From: Siphonodentalium dalli | Lineage: Eukaryota; Mollusca; Scaphopoda; Gadilida; Siphonodentaliidae | Length of the DNA stretch: 64,000 bases | Direction of reading: 5' to 3' | Assembly: GCA_032622095.1 (NCBI GenBank) | Contig: CP136064.1 | Location: 184,432,209-184,496,208, forward strand | In this document: positions 54,260-64,000 of the stretch, one piece after another | Numbering within the stretch: position 1 is the stretch's first letter | How the letters are laid out: each line of letters opens with the position of its first letter | The notes under the pieces: generated by a model | What the model saw: the letters and a program-made list of their open reading frames with translations, nothing else | Database searches by the model: none | What the model was told of the DNA's origin: nothing | Translations under genes and position numbers: made by a program

Positions 54260-56460
54260 AAATCATCTGAGCAAACGTGAAGTTGAAGAAAAGCAGAGAC
54301 TCTTACTACAGACCACATGAAATCGAGAGTGAAGCCCAGAGTTCCTTTCAGACATATGGTGACAAAATCATTCTCCAACATTTCATTTTAGCTGGGGATT
54401 TCAATCTGCCAGAATGGAATTGGAAAGACAAAATGCAACTACACAAAGCTCTACTCACAATTTTTAAGGACATACTAGTTGAGGAAAAGACACAAAGATT
54501 GCCATGCTAACATCCTTCCAGACAATGATATCCCAAAGCTAGAAATAGAAATCCCAATTATGCGGAATATGCCGAAACAACGTGAGATTCCAATTTATGC
54601 AAATGTTGACTGGTCTGAATTCACAGCCTGTTCTTCTGAAGATAGGCACATTATCTGCTTATAATATGATTGTTTTAGGTATATAATCTGTTTAGAATCT
54701 ACTTATTTTGAGTCGATAATCTGCTGAAAAAGATGACATTTTAGTCACATTATCGACTCATAATAAGCGATTCTAAGCATTTTTATGTGCAGCCAATGAC
54801 ATAAATATGCCAACTCGCGACGTTTCAACAGGTGTTTTCGCCGTGGTCCGCGGCATAAAATGAAATAACGGGTAAGAGTCCATCACTGCTTAATTCTGAA
54901 TCAATATAATCAATATTATGTACCTCTTTCACACAATAGGTCGATTATGCGCGTATTTCCGCGAGGATATGTTGGAATTCAATACACAGCTGCCAGAGAC
55001 TAAGGGGGATATACAGAACAAGTCAGCATATGCAACTTACATATTATTCCAGCAGTCAGTCATGAACAAGATAATTACCCAGTTCAAGGAATTAAAACGA
55101 AATATCAAGAAGGAACTGAGGCGAACACATTGGGACTATGCAGACCCTGTGTAACACGGATCGAGGAAGACAAGGATATGTTCAAATGTTACATTTAAAC
55201 TATGAATAAGTTCTGGACTTATGTGAAGCATGTGAAAACAAAACCATTCTGGCGTGGAGGTGCTTGGGGTTAATGGGAAAAGAACACAGAAAAGTCTTGC
55301 AACACCTTGAATGGAGATGCAACAGGTCTATCATCAACTCGTCGGTGGAAGACATAGATATTACAGACTCTGGGACAGAAAACTCTTCAGGGAGCTGGAG
55401 ATCCATAAAGCACCTGGTACAGATGAGATAAGTTATTAGTTTTGAAGATCCTGTCATCCACTGAATGCATGATTTTAGGAGCAATATAAAGAAAGTCGTA
55501 TGAAACTGGAGAAGTACCATCGAAATGGAAGAAATCAAATACTCCGTAAGTATTTAAAAAAAGGAAAGAAGAATGACCCAGATAACTACCGCTAATATCA
55601 CTGGCATGCATAACAAGTAACTTGATGGAACATATTATCTGTAGAAGCATAACGAAGCATGGGAAGGAATAACTCATATTAACTGATGGATTCAAAGACA
55701 AAAGGTCATGCGAAACACAGATAATTGCATTAACTACAGAAATCCCCAACAATATAAATAATGGACTGCATGATGTCATTTTCCTCGACGTCAGTCAGCT
55801 ACAAACTTAAGACCCACGGTATTGATGGCAAAAACTAACAACTGGATCTGAAATTTCTTACAAGATAGAAGACAATAGTGTTGTCGTAGACTGAGATCTC
55901 CAATTGGATTCGTGTTGGGACCTATACCCGATTACTCTACTACATAAATGACAATATCCTAAAATAAAACGTAAGACTATTTGCTGACGACACTCTATTA
56001 TACATGAATACCCCGGAAGACGCAGCGGATCTGTAAAAGGACATTAGCTTATTGGAAGAATGGGAGACGAAATTGAAAATGACCTTTAATCCAGCTAAAT
56101 TTAAGAACAGAGCACATAACCCATCATCAAATAAGAATACTCACTCCATGTGGTAGAGTTGAAGCAGGCGCAGAAGACACAATATATTGGAGTGACCATA
56201 ACAGTAACTCTGTCATGGAATTAACATACATGCACAGAGGCCAACAAGACGCTGAATTTTCTGAAGAAAAATCTACAGATAAGTTTCGTCATCTGAACGT
56301 GACTGGATATAAGACTTTGGAACGGCCATTAATTGAATATGCACCGACTGCATGGAACCCATATACTGACAAGTTCAGCGACAATCCGCAATATATGCGT
56401 ATCAGACATGAAATACCAACTAAGATGGCACAATATACAGCTCAGGAGGCACCAGGCTAG
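54260..56460 (+). pseudogene. Decayed LINE (endonuclease plus reverse transcriptase)
   Basis: In shifting plus-strand frames the order of a non-LTR ORF2 can be followed. The endonuclease motif AGDFNLPEWNWKD is at about 54390. The RT region 'FVLGPIP' (for GSVLGPLLF) is near 55905. The catalytic box FADDTLLYM is at about 55980, followed by LLEEWETKLKMTFNPAKF at 56050. Then come IGVTITVTLSWN and the thumb/connection block LNVTGYKTLERPLIEYAPTAWNPY at about 56290-56370. Many stops and frameshifts make it non-functional. The motif set fits CR1/L2-like or Jockey-like clades. It lies in the intron between exons 2 and 3 of the minus-strand gene, antisense to it. Confidence 0.85.
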
Positions 56461-56679
56461 ATTAGTCATGAATCGCGCCTCCACATGCCAAATTTTCCCC
56501 AAAAAATCAGTGTATTTGGCCAAAAAAAAATAAAAAAATTGGCAAGTGGGTTTATAATTTTTTTCTCAAAAGTCACTAATAAGCCTACATAATTGACAAA
56601 AGTAACATATATTCAAAGATGTGTGGATAGTTAATCGACTGTTGTTTAATATGGCACACAGAAAAGGGACAAGGAGCCG

Positions 56680-57130
56680 AATTTCGTTGAAAAACATTGC
56701 CACCGGCGGCCATCTTCGATTTTACTCTTTGCATGTCTAAATCCTTTGGCACACCCTACAGACCACATCCCTCATCCAATTTTCACAATTTACTTCACAT
56801 GGGTCTTCGTGGTGACCACTAGATGGTAGCCATTATAGTATTCCAATTTAGTTAAAAACAAGGCCACTATAGTGGCCATCTTGGATTTCACATTTGATTC
56901 CATCGGCACAGATTTTACATCTGAATCCATCGGCAAACCCTGCAACCGACATTAATTGGAGAAATGTTTTAAAACTTTACAGGCATGTTCAGGAACAGTT
57001 CTAGATGGGATCTATCGAATTGGAACGATATTCAATCAGAAACATGGCTGCCGGCAGCCATCTTGGATTTTACGCTTTGCATCACTAAATACTTCGACAT
57101 GACCTACTGCCAACATTTTTCATCAAATTT
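56680..57130 (+). repeat. GGCCATCTTGGATTT repeat, second locus
   Basis: Shares with 16265-17010 the phrases CATCCCTCATCC, GTTGAAAAACATTGCC, GGCGGCCATCTTCGATTTTA, GCATGTCTAAATCCTTTGGC and CCATCGGCA. About two units. Confidence 0.7.
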
Positions 57131-57298
57131 ATCCCAAACTTCATATTGCTCTTTGTGTTGACCTCTGGTATGACTTAAAAGTATAAAATTTCCGGATTCC
57201 CGAATGTATAAAAAAAAAACGAATATTGAAATTGCCAGGTGTGATATATTGCTAGTTTTGAGCAAATTATGACGCATATTCCCGGATATGATACATAC

Positions 57299-57487
57299 AC
57301 CCGTTGTATTTGCAGTCGATGACGTCAGCAGCCTGCTTGCAGTCATTCACGAGGACATCGAAGAACTCTCCATCGGGGCAGAATCTTTTGTACGCCTGGT
57401 TGTCGATACATTGATAGTAAACATTGCACGTATACATATCCCTATGGTAACCGTCCGGTTCCGGGCAGGGTATTGAGGCGACAATAT
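57299..57487 (-). CDS. CBM14 exon 2 of minus-strand gene
   Basis: A 189-nt phase 1-1 exon with acceptor ACAATTTTCCAG and donor GTATGT. The CBM14 spacing is C-x12-C-x5-C-x9-C-x12-C-x8-C, with blocks CPEPDGYHRDMYTC, NVYYQCIDNQAYKRFC and CPDGEFFDVLVNDC. It has the shortest inter-domain tail among the internal exons (KYNG). H replaces F in the GYFRD motif. It joins exon 1 through GAT. A competing GT one codon upstream would shift phase, so the phase-1 donor is preferred. Confidence 0.9.
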
Positions 57488-57726
57488 CTGGAAAATTGTA
57501 CACAAACGAGCAGACATAGCAATGTTATTAGTCAAAGGATATCGTGTGTCGTTTAAAAACAAACAACACATGTGAATATTGAGTATAAATGGACACGTGA
57601 ACACAACTAGTTTATGGGACTATATTACTCATCCGTGAGTTTTATCCAAGTCATTGGTAAATTCCCTTAACAGGCTTGTACATTGCATTGAACTCTTTCT
57701 CTGCGGTTGTGGCTATTTTTATTTAA

Positions 57727-58171
57727 CCCTTTGAGTGCCAGGTCCGATTTTTGTATCAACCCATATACCCTGTGCCAATGCATTTTCTTATATATGCGAG
57801 TCGACCATAGGTCGCCTCGCATATATAAGAGAATGCATTGGCCTAACAATTTTTCATCATTTGTTATTATTTTTTACAATTTTAATAATTTTTTCTTATA
57901 TTCTTTACAGACTTATTTTATAGGTTTAGTGCCAGGGAATCTCACGTTTTTCATGGGCATCAAAATTATTACTATGAATACTTGGTGATAGTTTTGTGTT
58001 ATAACATGCCCCTAAGGTTTTATCGAGTTTGTTTTTAAATTCGCTATAGCATGCTTAAGCATACCCAAATAGTACCCCAATTTTTTATTATTTTTTTTAA
58101 TTTTTTTTTTAGGGCCGATTTTACAGACCGTAAATTAGGGCCGATGAGATCGGCCCCTGGCACTGAAAGAG
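57727..58171. mobile_element. Double-palindrome family element P4, single module, TTAA flanks
   Basis: TTAA|CCCTTTGAGTGCCAGG at 57723 faces CCTGGCACTGAAAGAG|TTAA at 58156. One palindrome module (57775-57843) lies near the left end. The inner right side has GGGCCGAT repeats (58112-58150: GGGCCGATTTTACAGACCG, GGGCCGATGAGATCGGCCCC) and a poly-T tract. Only one module remains, unlike P1, P3 and P5. Confidence 0.75.
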
Positions 58172-58175
58172 TTAA

Positions 58176-59182
58176 AACACACATGACTAGCTAATCAAGT
58201 TAAGCCCATTAACGTTAAGTAATATCAGGTTTAAACTTACATCTTAAAATATGTCGAAAAAGTTTGATTTCTTGTTATAAACTCACCTTAATAATGGTAT
58301 CGTCATCCACATTTAACACTGACTCAGAATGTCAACATTCAAATGATAAGTTTGTCTGAATGGCTAAGGCGTAAATGGATTCATGGAAGACCGGAACTGA
58401 GAGTGCAAACATTTTGACACGTTGCTTCACGCACAGAAGGCCTGAGTTCGGGATAATGTGCAATGTTAGAAACGTTTGGTGTAAGATAACTGTATGTACT
58501 TGACCATTGTTTTTTAGGTTGTTGTGACCAATTGTGCATATGTTATGTCAAGAAAATGTCTCATCCCCGGTGGTGGGGCTGTAATTTGGAGGTTACTAAT
58601 GCTAAGGCAATGGCGTGTCCAATAGAATCATCACATTGGTGCGGGCGTTTCTTCGATGGATTTACCAAGGAGTTACAGACATAAAACCAATCGATGACGA
58701 AAAAGTGCTAAAAAGTTCTGACATCCAACGGTCAACAGACATCAAAACCCACTTAAGTTGAAGGTTGGATAGATAATTCTATCACTGTCTATAATTTTAC
58801 AATCCCTTTGCGATATTTTAAATGCGAAAAGTATGGCTATGGCCAAGAATTTAGCAATAGTAAGGAAGTTATATTTGCGCGTGTTCTTCTCCAGGCGACG
58901 GACACAAGAATTGCCGAGGATAAAGTGTTCAAACTGTCTCGTTGCCCACTCAGCAATGGATAATGTATGCCCCATTTGGAACTATGTATTCAAATTACAA
59001 ACAATTAAGCTGAGATACATCATTCATACCCAGATGCAAAGAAAATTGTCCTCGGCCATCAGGTGGACATAGCACATTTCGGTTGATCACAAGGAAATGC
59101 GTTGATTCCAGCACTCAGACGGCGACATAGGCAGTGTAGTACGTGTATCGATCGTAACGCAAGCGACGGGAACATATCTTGC
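58176..59182. other. Intron sequence, no gene recognised
   Basis: No splice-supported coding frame, and no repeat was recognised. Confidence 0.4.
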
Positions 59183-59186
59183 TTAA

Positions 59187-60077
59187 CCCTTTACCCAACA
59201 AACCGGCCAAAACCGGCCAAATAAAGCTTCAACAGCCTAAAATATCTTCGGTCTGTCTCAATAGAACCATACAAATATGGATATCATTGGAACCGGCTCA
59301 TTGACCACATTGTGAAGGTTACAGTTATGCCCTGTGCCAATGCATTCTCTTATATATGCGAGTCGACCATAGGTCGCCTCGCATATATAAAAGAATGCAT
59401 TGGCCTAAAAAAAAATCTCTTTTTAACACTTTTTATCATTTTTTCTTACATTCTTTAACAATTTTATAATTTTTAATGTGTTAAAGGTACGGTTGGCCTT
59501 GGCGGTGGGTATCATGTGAAAATATTTCCACCCGTCAAAAACCGCTACAAACAGAAAGAACAACAAAATGTAGACAGACTTTGTCCGTATACAAATAAGA
59601 AATATCGCATAAACAGTATGCTATTGTCATATTTTTGACCATTGTTATGTAAACAAAAGCATAAAAAGTTACTTATCTGGTGTTTGTTTATATTATGATG
59701 GTAAACATAAAGAGCGTTCTTTGTGGGTGAATTCCTGATATGGAACGAATAAAGAGCGTTTATGCCATTTGTGTGTGATTAGCCAGCAGCATTGTGTTGT
59801 CTTCTGTAACACAATCAGGCTCTTGCTTAGGTAAAATATAGTAAATCTTTATGATAACATGCTGTTTACGCGATGGTCATGGTATATATGAACGAAACTG
59901 TATGCGTTTTAATGTTTTTCTGTTTACGGTGATTGGAACAAATATGAATATTTTCGACAACTAAGGCCTCACGTGCCTTTAAGCCAATGCATTCTCTTAT
60001 ATATGCGAGGCGACCTATGGTCGACTCACATATATAAGAGAATGCATTGGCACATGGCCCTTCTGTTGGGTAAAGGG
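59187..60077. mobile_element. Double-palindrome element P5 with nested family-N MITE
   Basis: TTAA|CCCTTTACCCAACA and TGTTGGGTAAAGGG|TTAA are exact 14-bp inverted ends with TTAA flanks (59183-59186 and 60078-60081). Palindrome modules lie at 59337-59403 and 59985-60051 in opposite orientation. Between them a family-N MITE (59485-59978, TTAA on both sides) has inserted. Without it the element would be about 390 bp. Confidence 0.85.
59485..59978 (+). mobile_element. TTAA MITE family N, nested copy
   Basis: Flanked by TTAA (59481-59484, 59979-59982). Words AAAAACCGCTACAAACAGAA, AACATAAAGAGCGTT and TGTGTGTGATTAGCCA match the copy at 22285. More diverged than the copies at 22285 and 36777. Confidence 0.8.
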
Positions 60078-60084
60078 TTAAGTT

Positions 60085-61195
60085 CCAGAACTTGTACCAC
60101 AGTCAGGAAATGGAAATGTCAGACAAATCTACTTCAGTATAATAACGCATGAGTTTGAAAGACATAAATTTGTGGTATATCAACTTGATATTATAAATTC
60201 AATTCACTTTAATCAATTATTGTACAACTCATCGTCTCGTGTATATAAAGGCTCACACCCGATTCATCAAATATTAATTCCACCATTTGCTATTGATTGT
60301 TGACAGGCACTATTTATTCCACGTGTAGATTTATGATAATGTTATGTGTTTTGGGTGTTAAATGTTTGCACACTGGCCAGTTCTTGAATACAATACTGAC
60401 ACCAAGTGGATAAGGCGTTGGGAGCTTTAATTTGTACACAGCGCATTGTTTTAGTATCACCCACTGTCTGTGTTATACAAAGTTGCATCGCTACATAGTT
60501 TCTGACAACTGGGCCTGTACTGATATGGCCTAGTGCCTGAGTTAAAGGACGTTCAGCACAAATGAATAAATAAATCAATCAATAATGGGTAATTTGCAGG
60601 GTCCACCACTATCATTGCAGTTTATCAGGTCAACTTAGCCAGGCTTAAAAATAGCCACAACTGATTCATAAATAAATCTTTTCTTCAGATACCACGATGC
60701 AATGCGCTATTTCTAGAACGTTTGTGTTGAGAACAGGATAGGTGCCTTTTTGAATCGAGTTAATGAAAAATGGCAAATAATTCACAAATGGTCGAAAAGA
60801 ATTGTTTGGACACTGGTTGGGAGCTGCGAACCAAACTAGATAGAGCACAGCAACATACAAGTAAAATATGGCACGACATAACAGAAACATATATTTATAA
60901 CATACACAAACATATATACATATATTTACAAAACGTTATACAACACATAACATGCACACATAACAGAACACATACAAGTACATATAAAACAAGCATAGCA
61001 TATATACAGATATATATCACAAGCATTCAGCGGATCATGGTGTTTGGTCAAGCAAGTCATCACTATGACTCTGACCAAATTTCGGTTTTATTATATGTCC
61101 AGGGGCAAGTCCTGTTTGCAGATACGCAAACAGCTCTGAACCAAATAGCTCAGTTAACCGTCGCGGTGGTGTAAGATGTACATAAATGTCTATTC
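60085..61195. other. Intron sequence, no gene recognised
   Basis: Contains an A/CA-rich tract (60840-61020, ACATATAxACA words) and a SINE-like tail, AATAAATAAATCAATCAAT at 60564. No pol III boxes were recognised upstream of the tail. The 134-codon frame at 60770 passes through the low-complexity tract and is not credible. Confidence 0.4.
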
Positions 61196-61198
61196 TTA

Positions 61199-61468
61199 AG
61201 TAACCCTTTCTTTACTAAATACGAATTGATGAGTATCTCCCTCGGGAAATATTCATATACTAAGTTCAACAAACGGGCAGGTTTGTATAACTAATTATCT
61301 GAATATTTCCCACCAAGAGATAGTAATTATTCAGCACTTGTAACATATGTGTGTTCTTCCGTTTGTCGTCTGCTCATAGTTCCAGAACTTCCCTCCAATT
61401 GAATACACGACTATTCTAATGTATATGTTATAACTGAATGGTAGAATCGATTTAGTAAAGAACCGGCT
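61199..61468 (+). mobile_element. CCCTTTCTATACTAAAT-type MITE, copy 6
   Basis: Opens AACCCTTTCTTTACTAAATA. It carries CGGGAAATATTCATATACTA with the complementary arm TTATCTGAATATTTCCCACC. It closes ATCGATTTAGTAAAGAACCGG. Ends are complementary over about 15 bp. Confidence 0.75.
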
Positions 61469-61790
61469 AAATATGTATTAAGGGTTCCAGCCTCCAATAA
61501 GAAGAAATACATTTAAAAAATAATTTATAATCTTAAATTGCTGTTAGCAATAAACCATGCTAGAAACAATAGATGACATAATAAATTAATTCTTATAAAT
61601 ATCGAAAAAGATTTAATTTGTATTTTTCTCTAAATAATTGAACATATATATAATAAATGGGTACAATATGTTAAATGTAGCAAGACAGTATCTTCAATGT
61701 GGCTTGTTTTGACTCAAAAACTATTAGTATATGCAATCTAAATCATAGGTTTCGTAACATGAGTCTGGATTGTGCGGACCCCTGAATACA

Positions 61791-62022
61791 TTTAAACCAT
61801 CTTTACTAAATACCCATTGACGGGTAGTTCCCTTAGGAAATGTTCAGGTTTGTTGAACTTATTATCTGAACATTTCCCACCAATCAATATGAACCCTTCT
61901 GCACTTGTATTATATTTCCGGCTCTCTGTCGTGTGCTCAAAATTCCTGAATATCCTTCAAAATGAATAATAGGCCATTCCAATATATTCTTAAAAATTGG
62001 ATTTAGTATAGAAAGGGTTAAC
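61791..62022 (+). mobile_element. CCCTTTCTATACTAAAT-type MITE, copy 7
   Basis: Opens TTTACTAAATACCCATTGAC and GGGTAGTTCCCTTAGGAAAT, then has the hairpin partner TTATCTGAACATTTCCCACC. It ends TTGGATTTAGTATAGAAAGG then GTTAA. The right terminus is the best-preserved AAAGGG-TTAA of the family. Confidence 0.8.
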
Positions 62023-62252
62023 TTATCAATCAGTTTATATCAGAATATATAAGTGCTGCAATGCCAAAGCGTGAACAGTTGTAACAAATGTTACGTGGAT
62101 GAAGACTCGCTTTCCAAACGTCACATTTAGTTGACTAACACGTGACTGTCGCCAGCTAATTGCGCGTGAAAATCAATGACGCGACTCTCTTGACCGCGTT
62201 GCAAACGAAACATGTCACGGCTCACGACGTAGACGTTTATCTACCCACCCAC

Positions 62253-62489
62253 CTGTAGAAGCGGGAACGAACTCCTCATCTTCACGCTCGGTTCGATCGA
62301 CCATACAATCACCTACCAATGCCTTCGGAACACATTTTGTTGACCTCAGATCGAAATATTTGTCAGAAGGGCAGAACGCCCTGTGCGAAACACCATCGTC
62401 ACATTGATAATAAACTGAACAATCTGATAGATCACGGAAGTATCCAAATTTCTCTGGACAACGGAAGTTGCTAGCACCCATTCTGATAT
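62253..62489 (-). CDS. CBM14 exon 1 visible in minus-strand gene
   Basis: A 237-nt phase 1-1 exon with acceptor TTTTTATTTCTTTCAG and donor GTGGGT (CTACAG|GTGGGT). The CBM14 spacing is C-x12-C-x5-C-x9-C-x12-C-x8-C, with blocks CPEKFGYFRDLSDC, SVYYQCDDGVSHRAFC and CPSDKYFDLRSTKC. A charged linker follows (DRTEREDEEFVPAST). An unspliced reading would run to a stop at 62215; the donor with matching phase makes splicing to exon 2 more likely. No signal peptide precedes the domain, so at least one further exon lies to the right, beyond 62490 or outside the window. Confidence 0.9.
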
Positions 62490-62637
62490 CTGAAAGAAAT
62501 AAAAACGCCCGATACATATTTTTTTGCGTACTGCATGGTTCACTCAACATGCACCTGATAAAATTAGTTAGAAAATTAAAAGTACCCAAACGAATAACAA
62601 CTTTCTTTACTCCATAAATGAATGTCTTCACATATTT

Positions 62638-63210
62638 GTATCAGCTTTGGTGCCCCTCCCCTCCACATGCATGACTCGAACGGCGCCACTTTTGAAATAT
62701 TTAAAACACGTCCATTAGACTCCTGTTGTCAATGAAATGATTACATATATGTTTGGTGGTAATCGACAACTAAAACAAATTCTGATAAAATCTAGTGCTA
62801 AAAATATTTGTTATTAATTTTGGTGCCTCTCTCCCCTTCAGTGCACCCCTGACTCGAATGACACTACTTTCGACAGCTTTAAGCCACACCGTTATGGACT
62901 CCTGATATAATGGAGATTATTATGTATAAGTAAGGTGGTAATCGGCGTCTAAACAAATTCTTATCAAATGCCACCCCATCTCTCATCAAACGGCACCAAT
63001 TTGGCGTCAATTTAAATCACACGACGAGATTACTTGTATCATGAACACGAATGTGTATCAGTTTGGTGAACATCGGCGCTAAAAATATTCTTTATCAGTT
63101 GTTGTGCCCCTCTCGCATCCGTACACCTGATTCGAACGGCGCCAGTTTTAACATCTTTAAACCACATCATTAGATTCCTCATATCAGGAGACTATTATGC
63201 ATACGTTTGG
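62638..63210 (+). repeat. Degenerate tandem array, four units of about 120-170 bp
   Basis: Units at about 62638, 62812, 62966 and 63088 share TATCA..TTTGGTGCCCCTC, GACTCGAACGGCGCCA.TTT, TTTAAACCACA.C.TTAG, GACTCCT and GTTTGGTGGTAATCG.C. No coding frame is conserved. The array lies immediately 5' (on the minus strand) of exon 1. Confidence 0.65.
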
Positions 63211-63339
63211 TGGAATTTTCTGCCCTGACAACAACAGCGTCACTTTAGAAAATGCTGACCCGTTACCATTATCTTCCTCGTAAAAATGATACCCCTGTTA
63301 GACCCCTTTGGTGTCATGTAGATGGTCCCCCGTGATTTT

Positions 63340-63951
63340 CTACAGACAGATACACATTCGCAAATATTGATATAGATAATGACATGGACAAAATAAGAAA
63401 GTGGGCGGACATATGGATAGTTAAATTCAATAATTGTAAAACAAAATTGCTATTTTTCACAAGTTTTCCAAGCCCTGAGTGACCGCACATAATTTGTGAT
63501 GGATTGACACTTGATTATTCTAAACAGCACACGTATCTAGGCTTGGACATAGATGACGATTTAGCATTGAACAGTTATGTATAAAATATATACGTCCCAG
63601 AGCTTATGCTAAATTGTCACAAACTACGAAGATTCAAGTAACTATCAAGATCCTCTAGCCACACATACGCTCAATCATGGAATATGTGAGTGGTGTCTGG
63701 GCAGGAGTACCATAACAAGTGGCTTTACGAGATATGTACCCCGCAAACGACTACTAACCGAAATGGGTTGGGAAACACTCTCAGAAAGAAGACAAATAAA
63801 GAGACTAACAATTTTTCATAGCACTGTCAATCACAAATTGTCCAAATATTTAGTTGCCTTACTTCCCCCAAAACTTTCAGACATAAGCGACCACGATGCA
63901 TCAAACTTTATACATTTAAACACAATACAAAAATGGAGTCAACAATCATGA
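63340..63951 (+). pseudogene. Decayed LINE reverse-transcriptase C-terminal fragment
   Basis: Plus-strand frames give, in order, MDKIRKWADIWIVKFNNCKT (about 63384-63443), KQHTYLGLDIDDDLALNSY (about 63523) and the tail MGWETLSERRQIKRLTIF with KLSKYLVALLPPKLSD (63763-63890). These match the end of non-LTR ORF2 proteins. Stops and frameshifts separate the blocks. It is distinct in sequence from the copy at 54260-56460. Confidence 0.8.
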
Positions 63952-64000
63952 GTGTAAAAAAAACATGCATGCAACGCAGATTGAGACTCGAGTTCTCCCC

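Noticed and set aside
60770-61174. 134-codon plus-strand frame
   Set aside because: Half of it is low-complexity Thr/Tyr/His from an ACATATA-rich tract. No family motif.
62215-62252. Read-through of exon 1 to the stop at 62215 (single-exon ending)
   Set aside because: The CAG|GTGGGT donor in phase 1 matches the rest of the gene, and seven further in-phase exons follow.

Overview
The window is eukaryotic nuclear DNA: AT-rich, intron-dominated, no operons, with GT-AG splice sites and dense interspersed repeats. The GGGA(A)ATAACTC-type hairpin motif, a tRNA-derived SINE, the decayed LINEs and the multi-domain chitin-binding genes suggest a lophotrochozoan, most probably a mollusc. That assignment is inference; no species marker is visible.

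Host genes. I can support two genes, both built from CBM14 (peritrophin-A, chitin-binding type 2) domains and lying tail to tail. On the plus strand, two 3' exons (11391-11675 and 13972-14159, the latter with the stop) form the end of a gene whose 5' part I could not find. On the minus strand a gene of at least 39 kb runs from 62489 down to its stop at 23161. It has eight CBM14 exons (62253-62489, 57299-57487, 51944-52138, 41066-41269, 38654-38878, 36173-36397, 29185-29427, 23161-23351) and a probable cysteine-free linker exon (27476-27664). All internal exons are symmetrical phase 1-1, and the spacing from cysteine 2 to cysteine 5 is invariant (C-x5-C-x9-C-x12-C). The first exon and signal peptide must lie beyond the right edge of the window or be too short to recognise. 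The product is most likely an extracellular chitin-binding structural or matrix protein.

Mobile DNA fills almost everything else. The largest insertion is a 7.6 kb element (42659-50241) with about 2.8 kb inverted arms made largely of minisatellites. Its core carries two minus-strand ORFs, one with a C2H2 zinc finger, and each ORF is preceded by the same TATAAGAG box. A second remarkable structure is a head-to-tail dimer of a 2.1 kb terminal-inverted-repeat element (31259-35454). Its copies abut with no spacer and differ in length only at a poly-G run. Several small DNA-transposon families flanked by TTAA with CCCTTT-type ends recur (1108-1323, 15899-16095, 36435-36618, 42148-42390, 51148-51485, 61199-61468, 61791-62022), as does a 0.5 kb TTAA family (22285, 29590, 36777, 59485). 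A conserved 65-75 bp palindrome module recurs inside elements with different outer ends (12067, 13492, 50323, 57727, 59187). Decayed LINE reverse-transcriptase copies lie at 3116-3706, 54260-56460 and 63340-63951.

Layout: 1-11 kb, repeats without recognised genes; 11-14 kb, 3' end of the plus-strand CBM14 gene between two copies of a nested TIR element; 14-23 kb, intergenic repeats; 23-62.5 kb, the minus-strand CBM14 gene with transposon-filled introns; 62.5-64 kb, degenerate tandem repeats and a LINE tail. I saw no functional RNA gene, CRISPR array, or bacterial or organellar sequence.
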